From [Phialemoniopsis] sp. UDSM-2020 (taxonomy: Eukaryota > Ascomycota > Sordariomycetes > Thyridiales > Thyridiaceae): a DNA stretch of 64,000 nt. This document shows, piece by piece, positions 47,053 to 59,158 of the stretch (position 1 is the stretch's first letter; the number at the start of each line of letters is the position of its first letter). The stretch is taken from contig JAEILZ010000001.1 in the NCBI GenBank assembly GCA_018873225.1, positions 8,246,001 to 8,310,000 of the forward strand. The letters are read 5' to 3'. Made by a program: the position numbers and the translations under genes. The notes below the pieces were generated by a model. That model searched no databases. It was not told the DNA's origin and was given only the letters and a program-made list of their open reading frames with translations.

Positions 47053-47977
47053 ATGGGGAAGAGCAGCCGAACATATAAGGAAAACTCCTCGGGTACAGCC
47101 TGACTTGGGGTGATACCTCTGTACACCAAAAATCTTCGAAATAGACTTTTTAGCGGCCTAGATACCACAGTAATCCCAGGGCACACTCATATCTGGAGCG
47201 GAGATGGTCGGGGAAGGGGAGAGAAAGAGATTGACACGAGATGAGTGACGGACGACATGCATCGAGGAAAAGAGACGACAATGGACGGGCTTGGTTGGGG
47301 GGATGAGAGGGCGGAGGACAGGAGACGCATCTGTCAAGGCCGCCTCCTTGTAACTGTCGCAATGCATTAGGATACACTGGTAGCAAATCATGCAATTTTC
47401 ATTTTGTTTTTCTGGCATCGAAACAAAAGGCCGACAGTCTCTCAGAGTGACTGTATAAGTGTGAACAGATATGGGAGCCGTGGTTACGGCTACTTTTAAG
47501 GAAGTACATGTGCTAGTGGTTTGAAGCCGTTCGGCACAAGGAGTGGGCTCGTGGTCGGATGCTGCACCGGTCACCTCGGCTATTGGCGTGCAGGTGTTCG
47601 GTCCAACTTCCGCACTCCGTTTTCCTCCATGTGCTGCTGCTACACTGGCCTGCTGTTGATGTGAAGGACAAGAAAAAGTAGAAAAGAAAAAGAAGCAGAT
47701 TACAACACCAAAAAAAAAAAAAAAAAAGGAAAAAAAGAGAGAAAAGAAGAAAGACAAGATAGTAATATGCCTCTATAGTGAATTAACTTGAGTTCCAAAC
47801 CAACATGGATGTACGGATGTTGATGTATTCTTGCATATTGTGTACTGAGGAAATGTTATTATCAAACGTAGAAAGCCAAGGAATCACATCAAATTCTCAG
47901 TGATGGCCTGCACGCACTGGTTTGGCCTCGCAACCGACCCATACGTTAGACAAGAAAGCATGGCTCCCCGAGAGCCC
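47053..47977. other. 3' flanks with purine-rich, A-rich tract
   Basis: Convergent 3' regions of IDH1 and the CorA-like gene. A 199-codon minus-strand frame here starts in the A-rich tract (read as poly-Phe) and is not credible. Confidence 0.45.
47672..47760. repeat. Purine-rich low-complexity tract with A18 run
   Basis: An uninterrupted run of 18 A at 47710-47727 lies within a GA-rich stretch. It may mark the 3' end of a retroposed element or be simple low complexity. Confidence 0.6.
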
Positions 47978-49670
47978 TCAAGACATGCCATCGAGCTCCA
48001 CATCCACCACCTTTCTGCATCCCTTGTCAACCCGGAGAGCAACTCTCCAATAGACATAAAAGCTGGCAGCTGTTCCGCCAACTGACAACACCAACCAGAT
48101 CCAGACCTTTGTCACGTCCTGCATCCAGGGATTCTCTGCGAAAAAGGGCATCGATAACAGAGCGGCGAAGGTGGCTCCAGGCAGGAAGCACATAGTGACG
48201 ATGGCGATGGTGCGCATAGCAACGCTATCATTCTTCATCTCCTTGGCGATGTCGCCGGACAGTTTAGCCTCCCTCTGCATCCCCTCGAGGATCCCTTGCA
48301 TAACCCGGTCGCTATTAATATTCATCTGGTTGAAAAGCAGTGCCAAAATGTTGTCGCTCTTCTTGCCTAGCTCCTGAGAAAAGTATTGTGTTGCCTCAAT
48401 CGGCGATCGCACTTGGTTGAACACTTGAACTACACGCTCAGCCGCAGGAAGCTCTCCAGAAGTTGCAATGCCTTGTGCAGTACCACTTGGATGTTTGGCC
48501 TGCCTATGCTCGTAGTCCTTCCGTATATCGGAAACGATATCTCCCAAAGACTTGAGTTCCGACTGGTATCGATGAAGGTGCGCTGTCACTGAATGAAGAG
48601 CACGACTCAGGTCGGTAAGCTTGCTTGGAGTCTTTTGCTCGGTCCTCTTCAGCTCATCCTGCAAGTCCCCTTCGTATTTGATGAGCTGCATGTTGATCCT
48701 CCCTAGAGAGTTTGTCCACCACCGTGCAGCACTGGTCAAGTACACTAGGTGCACGAGACTTTCATCGCCGGTTTCCGCTCCTTGTGTGTTCAGCACATCG
48801 CTGATCCGCCAGCGCGGCTCTTCGGCAGTGTTGGCCCACCGTCCGTCCATGAAGTTGAACGCCACCATAGTCACATTTCCCGAGATGGTCTCGTATCGAG
48901 AGAAAATACCTACGTGCGAACGAAGAATAGATATCCCCTTTCGGTCCGCGGTAGTCGCATCCGGGAGATAGAGTGCGTAGAAAGGATTCATCTCACCTTC
49001 GGAATACCTCTCGCTGCGCACATCCTTCGCAACCTGGATTCTGATAGGTAGCAAGTACCACATCTCATGAGCAACCGTCTCGTTCCCTGATGTCTGCTTC
49101 CGAAAGCCCCTTCCGGAAGGGAGGTAATCCCTCGACAGTGCATAGGTGAATGCCGGTGGGATTCTGAGCTTCAATGCCAGCGCTTTGAAGCATGTCACTG
49201 ATATGCGCAGCTTTGCGGCATCTTTCGGTATGTTTTGATCTCCTTCCAGATGAAGATACTTGTGGATAAAACTTTGCGGGAGGTTGTCAGACTTTCACCA
49301 CAACTCCATCGGTGTGCATGTGTTACCACCACTTACAAAAGCTCGTAGCCGCCAAATGGTCGGCGATCGTCCTGATCATGTTGTTTAGAGTGAAGCAATG
49401 TACAATATGCAGCATTCGTACCAGCGTATTGAGATCAGCTTCACTCCTTAAGAAGCTTGCCATTTGTGTCTTCCAACTGCGAACATATGTTATACATGTT
49501 GTCTCGGACAGACTTTCTCGGAAGGCGTCGAATGCTTTGGAAATCTGGTATTTATCTTCTCTGTTGAAATCTGTATGAGTAGGTCAAAGTAATGTGTGGC
49601 ACGTTTTTCCTTACACTCCCGGATCGTGGCTGCCCCGGAACAGTTCGTCATTGATGGCTGGACTAGACAT
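47978..49670 (-). CDS. CorA-like fungal membrane protein
   Basis: The proposed exons are 49670-49615, 49560-49327 and 49271-47978, giving 527 residues; the border of intron 2 is the least sure. The first two exons add a soluble N-terminus (MSSPAINDELFRGSHDP..., YQISKAFDAFRESLSETT) not visible in the long open frame. A central region with helical, coiled-coil-like stretches leads to two C-terminal membrane helices. The first starts with RTIAIVTMCFLPGATFAALLSMPFF, here cited as RTIAIVTMCFLPG, which is the hallmark of the fungal CorA-like/Mg2+-transporter-like family. The true CorA GMN loop is absent, as is usual for these proteins. Transport has not been shown for this family. Confidence 0.75.
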
Positions 49671-51828
49671 GTTGGGCGAGAAAAAGCCTAGGCAATAATA
49701 TTCATGGAGGCGAAGGGTAACAAATGAGTGCGATTCACTTCTTTCTTAAAGATAACAAGCACAAGCGAACGTCATAGCCATTGGCCTAAAGTCTAGAGTG
49801 TACAGCCATTGCGTACATAGGTTCCCTGCATGTGGTTCACAACGTCGATGTCGTGTAAGGGAATCATATCAAGCATGTCCAACGCACACACTTGTCACCG
49901 TCACCAAACATAAGAATGAATTAACCAGACTGCAGTATCAAATGCTGCTCAGAATTGCGTTTTGTCTCTCTTTTGTAGGATAAAGTAGGAAGCTAGAGCT
50001 TTGACCTGGGCGTCTTCCTTCGTACTTTCCTAACATCCGATACCGCAGCTCCAATTTTCGTAGAGGAAGGTTGTAATCGCGCAAGCCACTGGGGCAGAGT
50101 AAAGGCGCCGCAAATATGTTTAGTCGAGGTCAAGAGGTCGGGCAGGGTCGTCGTCGCCCTTTCCCTTTCCATCTCTCGATCGCGGCCATGTGGGCAAGCG
50201 GCCGGTGACCCTTGAATCGTGCGACCGTGTGCGGCGCATTAAGCGCTCATGCTCTCGGGTAACAGCATTCTGTGTCGGTGAGAGCAGTGTCAGTGAGAGC
50301 AGAGCACTATCACTTCGACTGGTTGGAGAAGCAGCACGATTGGCTGTGGAACTGCCGCCGGTGGTCTGGTTGGTCTGGTTGGGCTGGTCGGACTGGTTGG
50401 ACTGATTGGACTGATTGGACTGGTTGGACTAGTTGGACTGGTTAACTCCACTGCTAGAAGCAATGCACTGGCCCGCTTGATCCGAGCCCGAAGACTCAGC
50501 ATTGGCTTGCGCCGCGGAAGGCGGCAGGCGCGGAATGGCCTTGTTAGGCGCCGCCTTTGGGGGTTTTCTGGGACTACCCATTTCCCTGCAGTGTCACTGA
50601 ACACCTGTAATGTTGCCGAGGCTGATTGACTGTCGGCAACGGAAACCTTGTCTGCCAATGCACAGCCTTTCTAGATCGTGATGCAGGTCTGAACAGCCCT
50701 GCAGCCAGAGGCAGAGTTTTTGTAGTAAGGAGATGCAACCTCTACTCAGAGGTGCAGTGATGACTTGGGCCGGGTTAGGAAGCGTCAGTGACAAGGAAAG
50801 TGCAATCCGTACCGCGACTCGTTGAAGTAGCAGCTAGTTGGGCGCCGTTCGGTGATTCAGTGAACGGTGGAGAAAAGAAAGGTGTGCAGTGATTGAGTGA
50901 CTGATGACCTAGCCCGGTTTGATTCAAGCGACAGAAGGAGAAAGTTATTCGATCTGAGAAGTGCTGCCAGTGGGACGACTACGAATGGGATGAGTTGGGG
51001 GGACTCCCTCCCGTCTTCTTCTTAAAATATCATTTGCAGTTCAAGTGAAGAGACCAAGCACAATAGTCACTTCACAATAGAGTTGTTGCAGGGTTGCGAT
51101 ACAACAACAAGCCCTGCCAACAGTGTGGTCCAGTCCCCTACCTTTATAAACTTGACTTCTATTCGAAACGAAATGAGCGATGGGAAAGCGACTGCGGATT
51201 CTGAATATGAATGCAATCAGATTTTCATGGCTACGCCATTGTGTTTGGAGGTTTAGGCTGGAAGATGCCCCTATCCCCTCTCCAATGGACGCCGGATTCT
51301 TGAATCCTTTTCACGGCATTAGCCTCTACAGAACAGATTGGTATCGATCACCAGATCCTTGATATACCCTAGTGTTTCAAGATCTCAATAGTGACAATGC
51401 CTAGACTATTGACAGGGTTGAAATTCTATTGTATTTCGTAGTGAGAAGACTTGCCAGTGAAGGTGGTTCAGAGCTTCTCATTCAGTATAATCCTAGGATG
51501 TGCCATTTCGGTACGAGATATCCGTCTCTTATTCATTGAGGGAACCTAACCTTTGGCCTCAGCGTCCATGGTAGATTCAAGAGAACAAACACAGGGGAAA
51601 GGAGGCTGACGAATGGGTGGGGACCAGAGCCGGCATCCTGGTCGGCTTACCTGAGGATCACGTGGGGCGCATGTCTCACCACCGGAATGCCCGGCTGACC
51701 GAGACAAATCCGTGACGGCGACAACGTGTCAAGCTCAGTGCTGCTCTATCACGATAATAGCGAACTTTTTACCTTCCCATGGACATGTTATAGCGTCTTC
51801 CTTTGAGCGGGAGAGCAACGCACCGGCC
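49671..51828. other. 2.2-kb gene-poor spacer with minisatellite
   Basis: Apart from the 9-bp tandem repeat I see nothing functional. Open frames up to 122 codons (50290-50658, minus) are created by the repeat and encode only Thr-Ser-Pro and Ile-Ser-Pro repeats. Confidence 0.45.
50366..50446. repeat. 9-bp minisatellite, about nine units
   Basis: The unit is CTGGTTGGA with scattered substitutions (CTGGTTGGT, CTGGTCGGA, CTGATTGGA, CTAGTTGGA). It is intergenic. Because the unit is a multiple of three, it keeps all frames open and creates false ORFs. Confidence 0.85.
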
Positions 51829-52797
51829 ATGGGTCACCACAACCGCCATTTTGCCGGCGACCGTTACGCCTTGAGCGGAGCCTGGAGCCCGCCCACGAGC
51901 AGCGCAAAGTAAACAAAGAGAATTTCGGCATCCTGATGGCATCGCAGCACGCTGACCATGGCATACAGTTTTTGCGAGGAAGACTATGTCGTCACTCGAT
52001 ATTTCGCCGAGTTTATCAACACTTTAACAAACCTGGCCTATGGTAAGCACGCCCCGACATCAGCCGCCGGGCCTGGGCGCCCAGACATACTTGTCCCGCC
52101 CGGCCGGTTCGCCCGGCCTTGCACGCGCTAACATCCCCCGACCGCTTACCTAGTCTACTTTGCCCTCCGGTACATGTACGGCCCGGGCAGCCGCGGCCTC
52201 TTCCGGCCCAAGCTGGACTTCATGTCGGTCTCGCTGCTCGTCCTGGGCATCTGCTCCTTCCTGTTCCACGCCTCGCTGCGCCAGACGATGCAGTTCGCCG
52301 ACGAGCTCGGCATGCTCGGCGTCGCCTGGTCCCTGCTGCAGGGCATCCTGACCGTCCGGCGCTCCTCGTCGTGGGACCGCGCCGTCACCGTCGGGCTCGC
52401 CGTCTTCTTCCCGCTCTTCGCCGGCTTCTACGTCTACACGGGCAAGATCATCTACCACTTCATCGCCTTCTTCCTCATGGTGTGCCTCATCGTCGCGCGC
52501 GGCGCCTACCTCTTCTACTGGCGCGTGCCGGCGTTCCCCGAGCAGCTGAGCCGGTCGTGGAGGGCGCGCGGGCGCAAGGCGCTCGTGATCATCATCGTCG
52601 CGTTCGTGCTGTGGAACATCGACCTCGAGTTCTGCGCCGAGATCAGGGCGTTCCGCGAGCGGATCGGCCTGCCCTGGGCGTGGTTTCTGGAGCTGCATGG
52701 CTGGTGGCACGTCATGACGGCGATCAGCGCGACCGAGTACATGGACATTGTGCGGGAGTTGCAGGAGGAGCTGAAGCGTGAGAAGAAGAGGGAGTGA
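51829..52797 (+). CDS. Alkaline ceramidase (YPC1/YDC1/ACER family)
   Basis: Three exons, 51829-51908, 51969-52042 and 52154-52797, give 265 residues. The two small 5' exons rebuild the diagnostic N-terminus: MGHHNR..., GAWSPPTSSANFCEEDY and FAEFINTLTNLAY. LGICSFLFHASL supplies the first active-site histidine and ELHGWWHVMTA the H-x3-H pair of the zinc site. ADELGMLG and about seven hydrophobic helices fit the family. It is an ER/Golgi membrane enzyme that hydrolyses phytoceramide or dihydroceramide to sphingoid base and fatty acid. The basic, Glu/Lys-rich C-terminus (EELKREKKRE) could be a KKxx-like ER retention tail but is not exact. Confidence 0.92.
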
Positions 52798-53100
52798 AGG
52801 AGCACGATGGAGAGTTGATTCGGGCATGCGCCCGGGGAAACGCGTCCATGCGCGCTAGTCACCATAGCATTTCAGGAGCAAGCGTAGCGTGTGTCATTCA
52901 TAGACTAGACTGGAACGAGTAAGAAGATAATATGTACATTGGAACGAGGGAGCAGAATACATAATACATTGTCCACCCGTCAGGTCAATTGAAGAAGCGA
53001 AAGGCATACGTGAAAGAAACAATGCCAAGAGTAAGGGGCCAGTGCCGGCACGGCACCATCCAGTCCTTGGTGATATCGAGAAGCTAGACTGATCCCAAAT
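52798..53100. other. Short spacer, convergent 3' ends
   Basis: No feature recognised. Confidence 0.35.
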
Positions 53101-53828
53101 CTAGGGGCAGTTAGGGATCCCGCCAGCGCTAACCGCGTCTCGGCACGCGTCACTCTCACACTCCTCAGCCAAGCAGATGCTAAATGTTTGTATCGCCTTT
53201 TGGTCGCTGTTGTCACCGTTGGTCTCGACCGGCGCAATGACCTCAAAGTCGCCCTCGTCGGTGCGGTCGCAGCCGCCGTGGTAGACCGTCTTGATGTGGC
53301 CCGTCATCTTGACGACCTTGGCCTCGACCTGCAGGCCGCAGACAAGCTCACCCTGAGGGCAGTCGCTGTTCTCGTTGGATGACGTTGCGTCCGAGGTTGA
53401 CCAGCTGTAGGAGAAGCCGGCATCCATACCGAGGCTGAAAAGCTTGGACAGGTCGAAGCCATCGTTTATCCCGCCGCTGACGGTCTTGGTGACGCCACTA
53501 TGTAGGCAATCTAGTTAGTCTGGCCTGTTCCATTGTGTTGCCTGCATGGGCGATTGCTTCAAGGTTCAACATACACGGTGTGAGAGGCGCTCTGGCCGAG
53601 GGAGCACCCGCTGTTCAGGTAGGACCTGCACTGGTACCCGCTGACACGGACAGGGCTCTCGTAGTATGGCTCTTCTTGGTTGAGATTGCTATACTCGTCG
53701 CTCGTGTAACACGAGGGGATGGTGTTCTGTCTCTTGTTGAGCGATACACCGGCGACGCTCGAGGCTGGCGCCGCGAGAGCAACGCTGGCCAGGAGGCTAG
53801 CAATGATTGTCTTGGAGAAGAACGACAT
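53101..53828 (-). CDS. Secreted ten-cysteine protein
   Basis: Two exons, 53828-53575 and 53497-53101, give 216 residues. A signal peptide (MSFFSKTIIASLLASVALA) is followed by NKRQ, a likely Kex2-type processing site at residues 32-33. Ten cysteines are in the mature part: three before the intron (40, 67, 75) and seven after, ending in the C-terminal NCP. GVTKTVSGGINDGFDL and FSYSWSTSDATSSNENSDC look like beta-strand repeats. No family is recognised. An extracellular structural protein or effector is likely, by inference from the signal peptide and even cysteine number. Confidence 0.78.
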
Positions 53829-56473
53829 GATGCTTGTCGTGTTGAAGAGGTCTAACCGAGAGCCGTATTGTGTCTACGCTGCGTCAGGAGAGAGAATCAG
53901 CGCGCCAGAGGCCTGGGAGTGCTCGGCGTTAGGCGAGCTTCTTGCTGCCTTTTCCTTTTAGCGAGAGCTGCTTGTGAGATGGAGTTGTTGAGACTGGAGA
54001 ATTATTCCTTGTCTTGGATGAATGAGAAGAAGAAAGCCATATTTATATCCAACTTGGTGTTGAGCTGGACCTGGTCCTTTCCTTCCTCTGGCACTCCCAC
54101 CTGAGAACCCCGGAATCTTCCATGATGCTTCCAATCTTCAAATTGTGGACTGTACGGCACAGCGGAGGCGGCGCGTAGGGCCGTTTCGAGATCAGCGCTG
54201 AACTGGAGAAACGGCCTGAGAAATGTGGTCGAAACAGTGGACATCGACGATGTAGATTGATGATCAACGCGCGAGCTGAATGCGCATACTACCCCACGGG
54301 CTCACAGCAACGTGAGGAGTGGGTGTATCCACACGGGTTGTTGTCGATCGCATATCAACTGCATGATGAAGCTTCGTGCCTGTCCGCGGAAGCAAGCATG
54401 TTTTGATTGATACCCAAGACTTCGCCTGTCTTGCTGAGCATCCGCATGCACAATGCAGCATGCTCCAGCACAATCTTCTGAACAAGACCGTCTAGACTGA
54501 AGCTGTCATCCGATGCTGAGGGTGGGCGTCTTTCGTACTTTTGTCGTCCCCACAGCTTTGAGGGAGAGACGGCGGCTGCGCATGTGGCCGATCGCAACGG
54601 TCATTCGCCGGCCGGTCTGAACCGCTGCTTTCTTTTGAGATATTTCGAGATCTAAGATCATCAGGATCGCCGTGATCAACGCGGGCGGCTCGGGGCCCCC
54701 GGGGGAGCTTAAACGCTGCCTTGCACGGAGCACCCGGCTGGTCTGGTCTGGTGCTGGGGAAAGAATGTGGCGGGGTCCGAATGCGGCCGGCTCCGGGCGT
54801 AGCACGGCAATCTCGATGACGATCTCGAACCCTCGACCCGTAACACCCAACTACTAAGGCCTGGCTTCGGTGTCGGAATCTGCTTAGGAAGGAGCTGAAA
54901 GATCGAGTGCGGAGTGATCAGCACCTGTGGGCAAAAGCAGTGGGGAGATTGTCAGCGCTAGACGGTCTCTCCACCACCTCTTCGACCTGTTTGTTGCACT
55001 TGGATGATGTCGTTGCTCCCCATGCCAAGACTCTGCCAAAAAGAATACGGGCGCCGACTTATCCGTGCCCTCGTCACGATATCTAAAAGTGAAGCACACT
55101 GTCTGTAACAGTTGTGGATGATATCATAACTTATGCTGCCACCATCGGAGCCGGGTTTCGGCCGAGTGTCGCAGCACTTCTGTCGAAGTGATGGCAAGGT
55201 GCTGGACTCTGCATGAACTTATGGCGAAGTTGCAAGAAGCTCCGGTATTGCTCTGGGTATTGTTTTATGGTTTCCCGCTTTGTTTCTATCATATCTCAGA
55301 GGTTGAAACGCCGTGAGAATTTTGTGTGGTTGCGATTTTATTTAGATAAGGTTTATTTAGCATTGAAATTCGAATAAACTATATAAAAATGATAACACTT
55401 CGCAATGTCAATATCGATACTATTACTAGCTAAAGGACTTTGATCTTATATACCAGAGAAGTTGGTAGAGATTAAAGGTAAATTTCATGCGGCTCTGCAT
55501 TTGATTTATTTGCTCACAGCGCCTGATCGAATCCCTCAACTCTTCAATGCCCCATAGCTTGGGTTAGATACATAACAATGATATTCAGTTCAACTAGTTA
55601 CAAGTTCATATGTCTCAATATTTTATACCGTGAGCCTCTTCTGGATTTTTCAAACCTAAGATCATATTTCAAAGAACCGATCACAGGTGTCATCGACGTA
55701 ATCATGATTGACATTGGCTTCAGGCCCTCAATAGACACAACCAACGATGCAATATAAACAAGATAGATGATGTAACGCTGTGAACATGATAACCATTTAC
55801 AAATATCATCGCATGATTGTTTAACTTGACGAATGCTTACGGACGTGATGAGTTTCGATGGCGGATCGAATGCAACACGCGTGAGCAATACTATGCTTGA
55901 AGCTATCAATACCAACCAAGTACTTCAGGAAGAAGAAGCCGATCCTATTTCCTTAACAGCAGCAACAAGCACCATGATTGGTCAACACGAGTGATACGTT
56001 CACTTTGTTACAAGTACTCACATGCTGAAGAAGGAATCTACGATGGTTTCGGCTACTAAGAAGACATTACTGCTCGGATCTATCTGCATCAACTTGTAGT
56101 GTCTCCTTCATACATTTCCATGCCTGTCAGCAAGAGCGATTTCCCAGCCGATAAGCTGACTGATAAGAGAATGGTAATCCTTGGCAGGATTGTACGTAGG
56201 AAAGCTTATCCATGTGGAGACCAGCTTACGAAGTTATTCGGATGGAGCTCTCCGCAATGATGAGCTTGGCAGCGGACCAAATTCAGGCCGTGTTTGCGTG
56301 TCCCGTCCAGAGCATTTCTAAGCCATCTGTTTTGTAAGCAAAATGCAGTGTTGAAGCAACAGGGTGATATATAAAGCGCGTTTCTTAAGTATTTAGAGTC
56401 GTTCAGTACAGTCGTGATAACATAGACATCTAAAGTGAAGCATACATGGTGAACCAAGTTAAGCCTCATCGCT
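53829..56473. other. 2.6-kb gene-poor spacer with AT-rich core
   Basis: The stretch about 55320-55480 is AT-rich (TTTATTTAG-like repeats), in contrast to the flanks. Open frames (for example 55598-55915 minus) have no features. It could be the remains of a mutated (RIP-affected) element; nothing diagnostic is left. Confidence 0.4.
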
Positions 56474-56954
56474 ATGGCAGACCTTCCGTACTACACCTAC
56501 CCGGGCCATGGCGTCACTGTGGGCGAGCTGTTCAACTACAGCCAAGCTGTGCGGGTTGGCGATCGGCTAGAGTGTGCTGGTCAAGGTGAGCTTTGCCACT
56601 AGTACCTGAATCAGTCACGCTTGGCACTTGACAGCTCGCTGACGCTCTTGCATTCTTCAAGGGGGGTGGGACACCGCCACTGGGCAGATACCGGATGATC
56701 TGATGCGGGAGATTGACCAGGCCTTTGCCAACGTGGACTACAACCTCAGGCACGCCGGTGGCAAAGGCTGGAACCAGGTGTTCCGCGTCAACATCTACTA
56801 CACTGACGGCAGCCCCGAGGCATTGGGCCGGATGGCAGAGAACATGAAGAAGTGGATGCCCAATCACAAACCCATACTGACCGGGGTCGGCGTGAAGGAG
56901 CTGGCGCTTGAGGGAATGCGCGTCGAGATCGAGGTGTCTGCGTACCTTGCATAG
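56474..56954 (+). CDS. RidA (YjgF/YER057c/UK114) family protein
   Basis: Two exons, 56474-56585 and 56662-56954, give 134 residues, the usual single-domain length. Landmarks are FNYSQAVRVGDRLECAGQGG across the intron, QIPDDLMREIDQAFANVDYNL, WNQVFRVNIYYTD and the end VEIEVSAYLA. In the classical imine deaminase branch a conserved arginine sits in the segment before the last strand; here the corresponding LTGVGVKEL has none by my alignment. The protein may therefore belong to a Rid subgroup with another activity. Probably cytosolic. Confidence 0.85.
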
Positions 56955-58553
56955 GTGTGCGCGCTTGGCCGAGCTTGGGCGGCGAGCTCTCCTCCTACAC
57001 GATCTCACCTCCTGCCAGTCCACGTACACCCACCCCGCGCAAGTGAGACAAGCTGGAGATAATTCACTCGTCACCTAGTCATTGCCAGAGTCAAAGTTGG
57101 CAGCTCCGATCTGATAGGAGGGCCCTCCACAAATCAAATCAGCGCTAATTGGCATACCCCAACCTCGTATGTTTTCGGTTGTCGAGGAGGGCCGCGAGCC
57201 CGCCAGACGAGCCAAGGCGGGCGGGCAAAAGGTCGCTATAGCGCCGATCGAGGAGGATCGTCAGCATCATCGGTTGTGTCTAGTGCCCTGCTACCTGGGC
57301 TTAGTGCACCTTTGTGGTGTTGCCTCTTGCGCAAAGGTCCGCCTGTCAAGGAATGGAACTAGCTGGATCGAGCATGGCCAGGTTTTGATCAAGATTCACG
57401 ATAGCTCATGTTTTGGGTTTGGAGAATGGCAACGCGAGGCCCCAAATCAGAGTCAGGAATTTGGCATCGGTCCTGTAGCTCTCGCCTGCTAACGAAAGTC
57501 ATGTCTTAATCTCGCTGCTCTTCACTCGCCCGGCGTGCGCCTTGGCAAACAAGCAGGCAGGCAAACCCCAGCAACGGTGAAAGTCTGATTTGAAACCCGT
57601 GGGACTTTTATGGAGAGATACTACACTGGAGATGTTTTTACTTTGATGATAAAGTTTGAGCCGCCTTGTTCGCTTGGCTGCGATGCTCGGAGTTGATGCT
57701 GTATTTTGGTGGATTACATGTCGATCGAAGCATGGTTGACATGGTTTTTTACATGGTTATAAAGAAGCATAATTCTAGCCCGGTTGCACAGTCCCCAGCG
57801 CCCCTCTCTTGCCCCAGCGCGCTGTCCTGTCGTGTGGAGGCAGCGTGCCGATCGGCGCATGGCGGAGGGATTCCTCCAGCAAATGGAAGAAGCTCCAGCA
57901 CAGCAGCCCAGTGAGCTCCAGTTGCAGCCCCAGTCTACTACAGCGCACTAGCCCTACTGTGGACAACGCGACTGTCGATGCGCGTGTGCTGTGGATGGCA
58001 ACCACGAGATCACGCTCCTGTGCTGCTGGATTGAGCTAGTCCATGTCTCAATTTACGAAGTTACATGCCACTTCGAAATGCTTCATCTCCTATTGGGGGA
58101 ACGTTTTTCACTGTCGTCGTCGTCGAAGCTGCCCTGGAGATTGTCGCCCTCGCACACTCATTCCGCTGCGCGCGACTACACTTGCACACTAGGGAAATGC
58201 AATTTCACCTTTTGCCACACCTGCTGTTCTCCCATGCGCGCTTTCTGATGCTATCCACATTGGTAGGGCTGCGCTATCAAGATCAACAACTGAGTCGCGA
58301 CAATGCATCCGCGCGGGTGTTGGGCCGTCGCCTTACTGAATGGCTGTAGTTGTGGCTGACGTTGAGTTTTGCCGGAACTCGGTGTTGCCAGGCAGCGCGG
58401 CTGGCATCACCACATACCACGCGAGGGACACAACGTGTGTTGTGCCGTACTTGCCGGCCGTCGGTCTTTGCAGAACTTCCAAGGTTAAGCGAGCAATGTG
58501 AGACCTGCTACGTAAGAATAGCCTGGTGGTCTTTTGAGAACAGGCGCTAACTC

Positions 58554-58590
58554 TAGACTCTTTTAGACTCTCAAAGACTCTCTAGACTCC
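58554..58590. repeat. Degenerate 10-bp direct repeat (TAGACTC)
   Basis: (T/A)AGACTC occurs four times at about 10-base spacing (58554, 58564, 58574, 58583). It lies directly beside the inverted repeat at 58599-58662, so both may belong to one element. Confidence 0.6.
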
Positions 58591-58598
58591 CTTGTTGG

Positions 58599-58662
58599 AA
58601 TGGTGGCGTCTTAGCCCAAATTAAGCGCATATTAAAGTTTTGGCATGCTAAGACGCACCATT
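58599..58662. repeat. MITE-like imperfect inverted repeat / hairpin
   Basis: The left arm AATGGTGGCGTCTTAGC (58599-58615) and right arm GCTAAGACGCACCATT (58647-58662) are reverse complements apart from one extra G. The match extends weakly inward (CCAAA against TTTTGG). The loop is 31 bases. It could be a very small miniature inverted-repeat element, fused transposon ends, or a transcribed hairpin. Confidence 0.65.
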
Positions 58663-58993
58663 CTGCTGGAAACCCAGCGTGGCTTGCCCTGATTTGCCTG
58701 CCAGTCGGTCCAGTCTTGCCCAGTTCCTGGTGGCAGGAACGGCGAGCTAACTTAGACGCGGCGCCTCGAGGCTGACAGCTCCTCCACCATGTTTTGACTC
58801 AGGTCGTGTCTCTGCCAAGTTCCCAGTCTCCGTCAACCCATCACCATCACATCGCAGAGCAAGACTCCATCCACCGGTTCCTGGGCGCCACATTCTTGTC
58901 GCAGAATAGTCGACCTCTCTAGGCCAGATCGGGCCGCATCGTCGAGGCGACTGATTCGCATCAGAAGCCATGGCTAACTCCGGGCGAGGGCAT

Positions 58994-59000
58994 TATAAAG
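58994..59000 (+). promoter_or_regulatory. TATA box of the WSC gene
   Basis: TATAAAG lies about 160 bases upstream of the start at 59159 and is followed by C-rich sequence, a usual arrangement in strong fungal promoters. Confidence 0.55.
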
Positions 59001-59158
59001 TCGACGATCATCTCCCCCCCAGAGAGCACGCAAGGGAAGAACCATCAGACGCAACTTCTCTGAACTCCTCGTTCGTTAAACTCTAATTCTAATTACTCCG
59101 GGCCTTTGGCCGTTACATTCGTTCTTACAACAACCCTTCGCTCTCCACAATCGCCAAT

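Larger units (their letters stand above)
56955..59158. other. 2.2-kb spacer before the WSC gene
   Basis: Holds the promoter of the WSC gene, a 10-bp direct repeat cluster and an inverted repeat. Open frames (57169-57492, 57809-58349 and others) are short, overlap one another and show no domain. Confidence 0.45.

Noticed and set aside
47158..47757. 199-codon minus-strand frame starting in the A-rich tract
   Set aside because: Its start is poly-Phe from the A-run, and the rest lacks features; it is 3' flank of IDH1.
50290..50658. 122-codon minus-strand frame with Thr-Ser-Pro repeats
   Set aside because: Produced by the 9-bp minisatellite.
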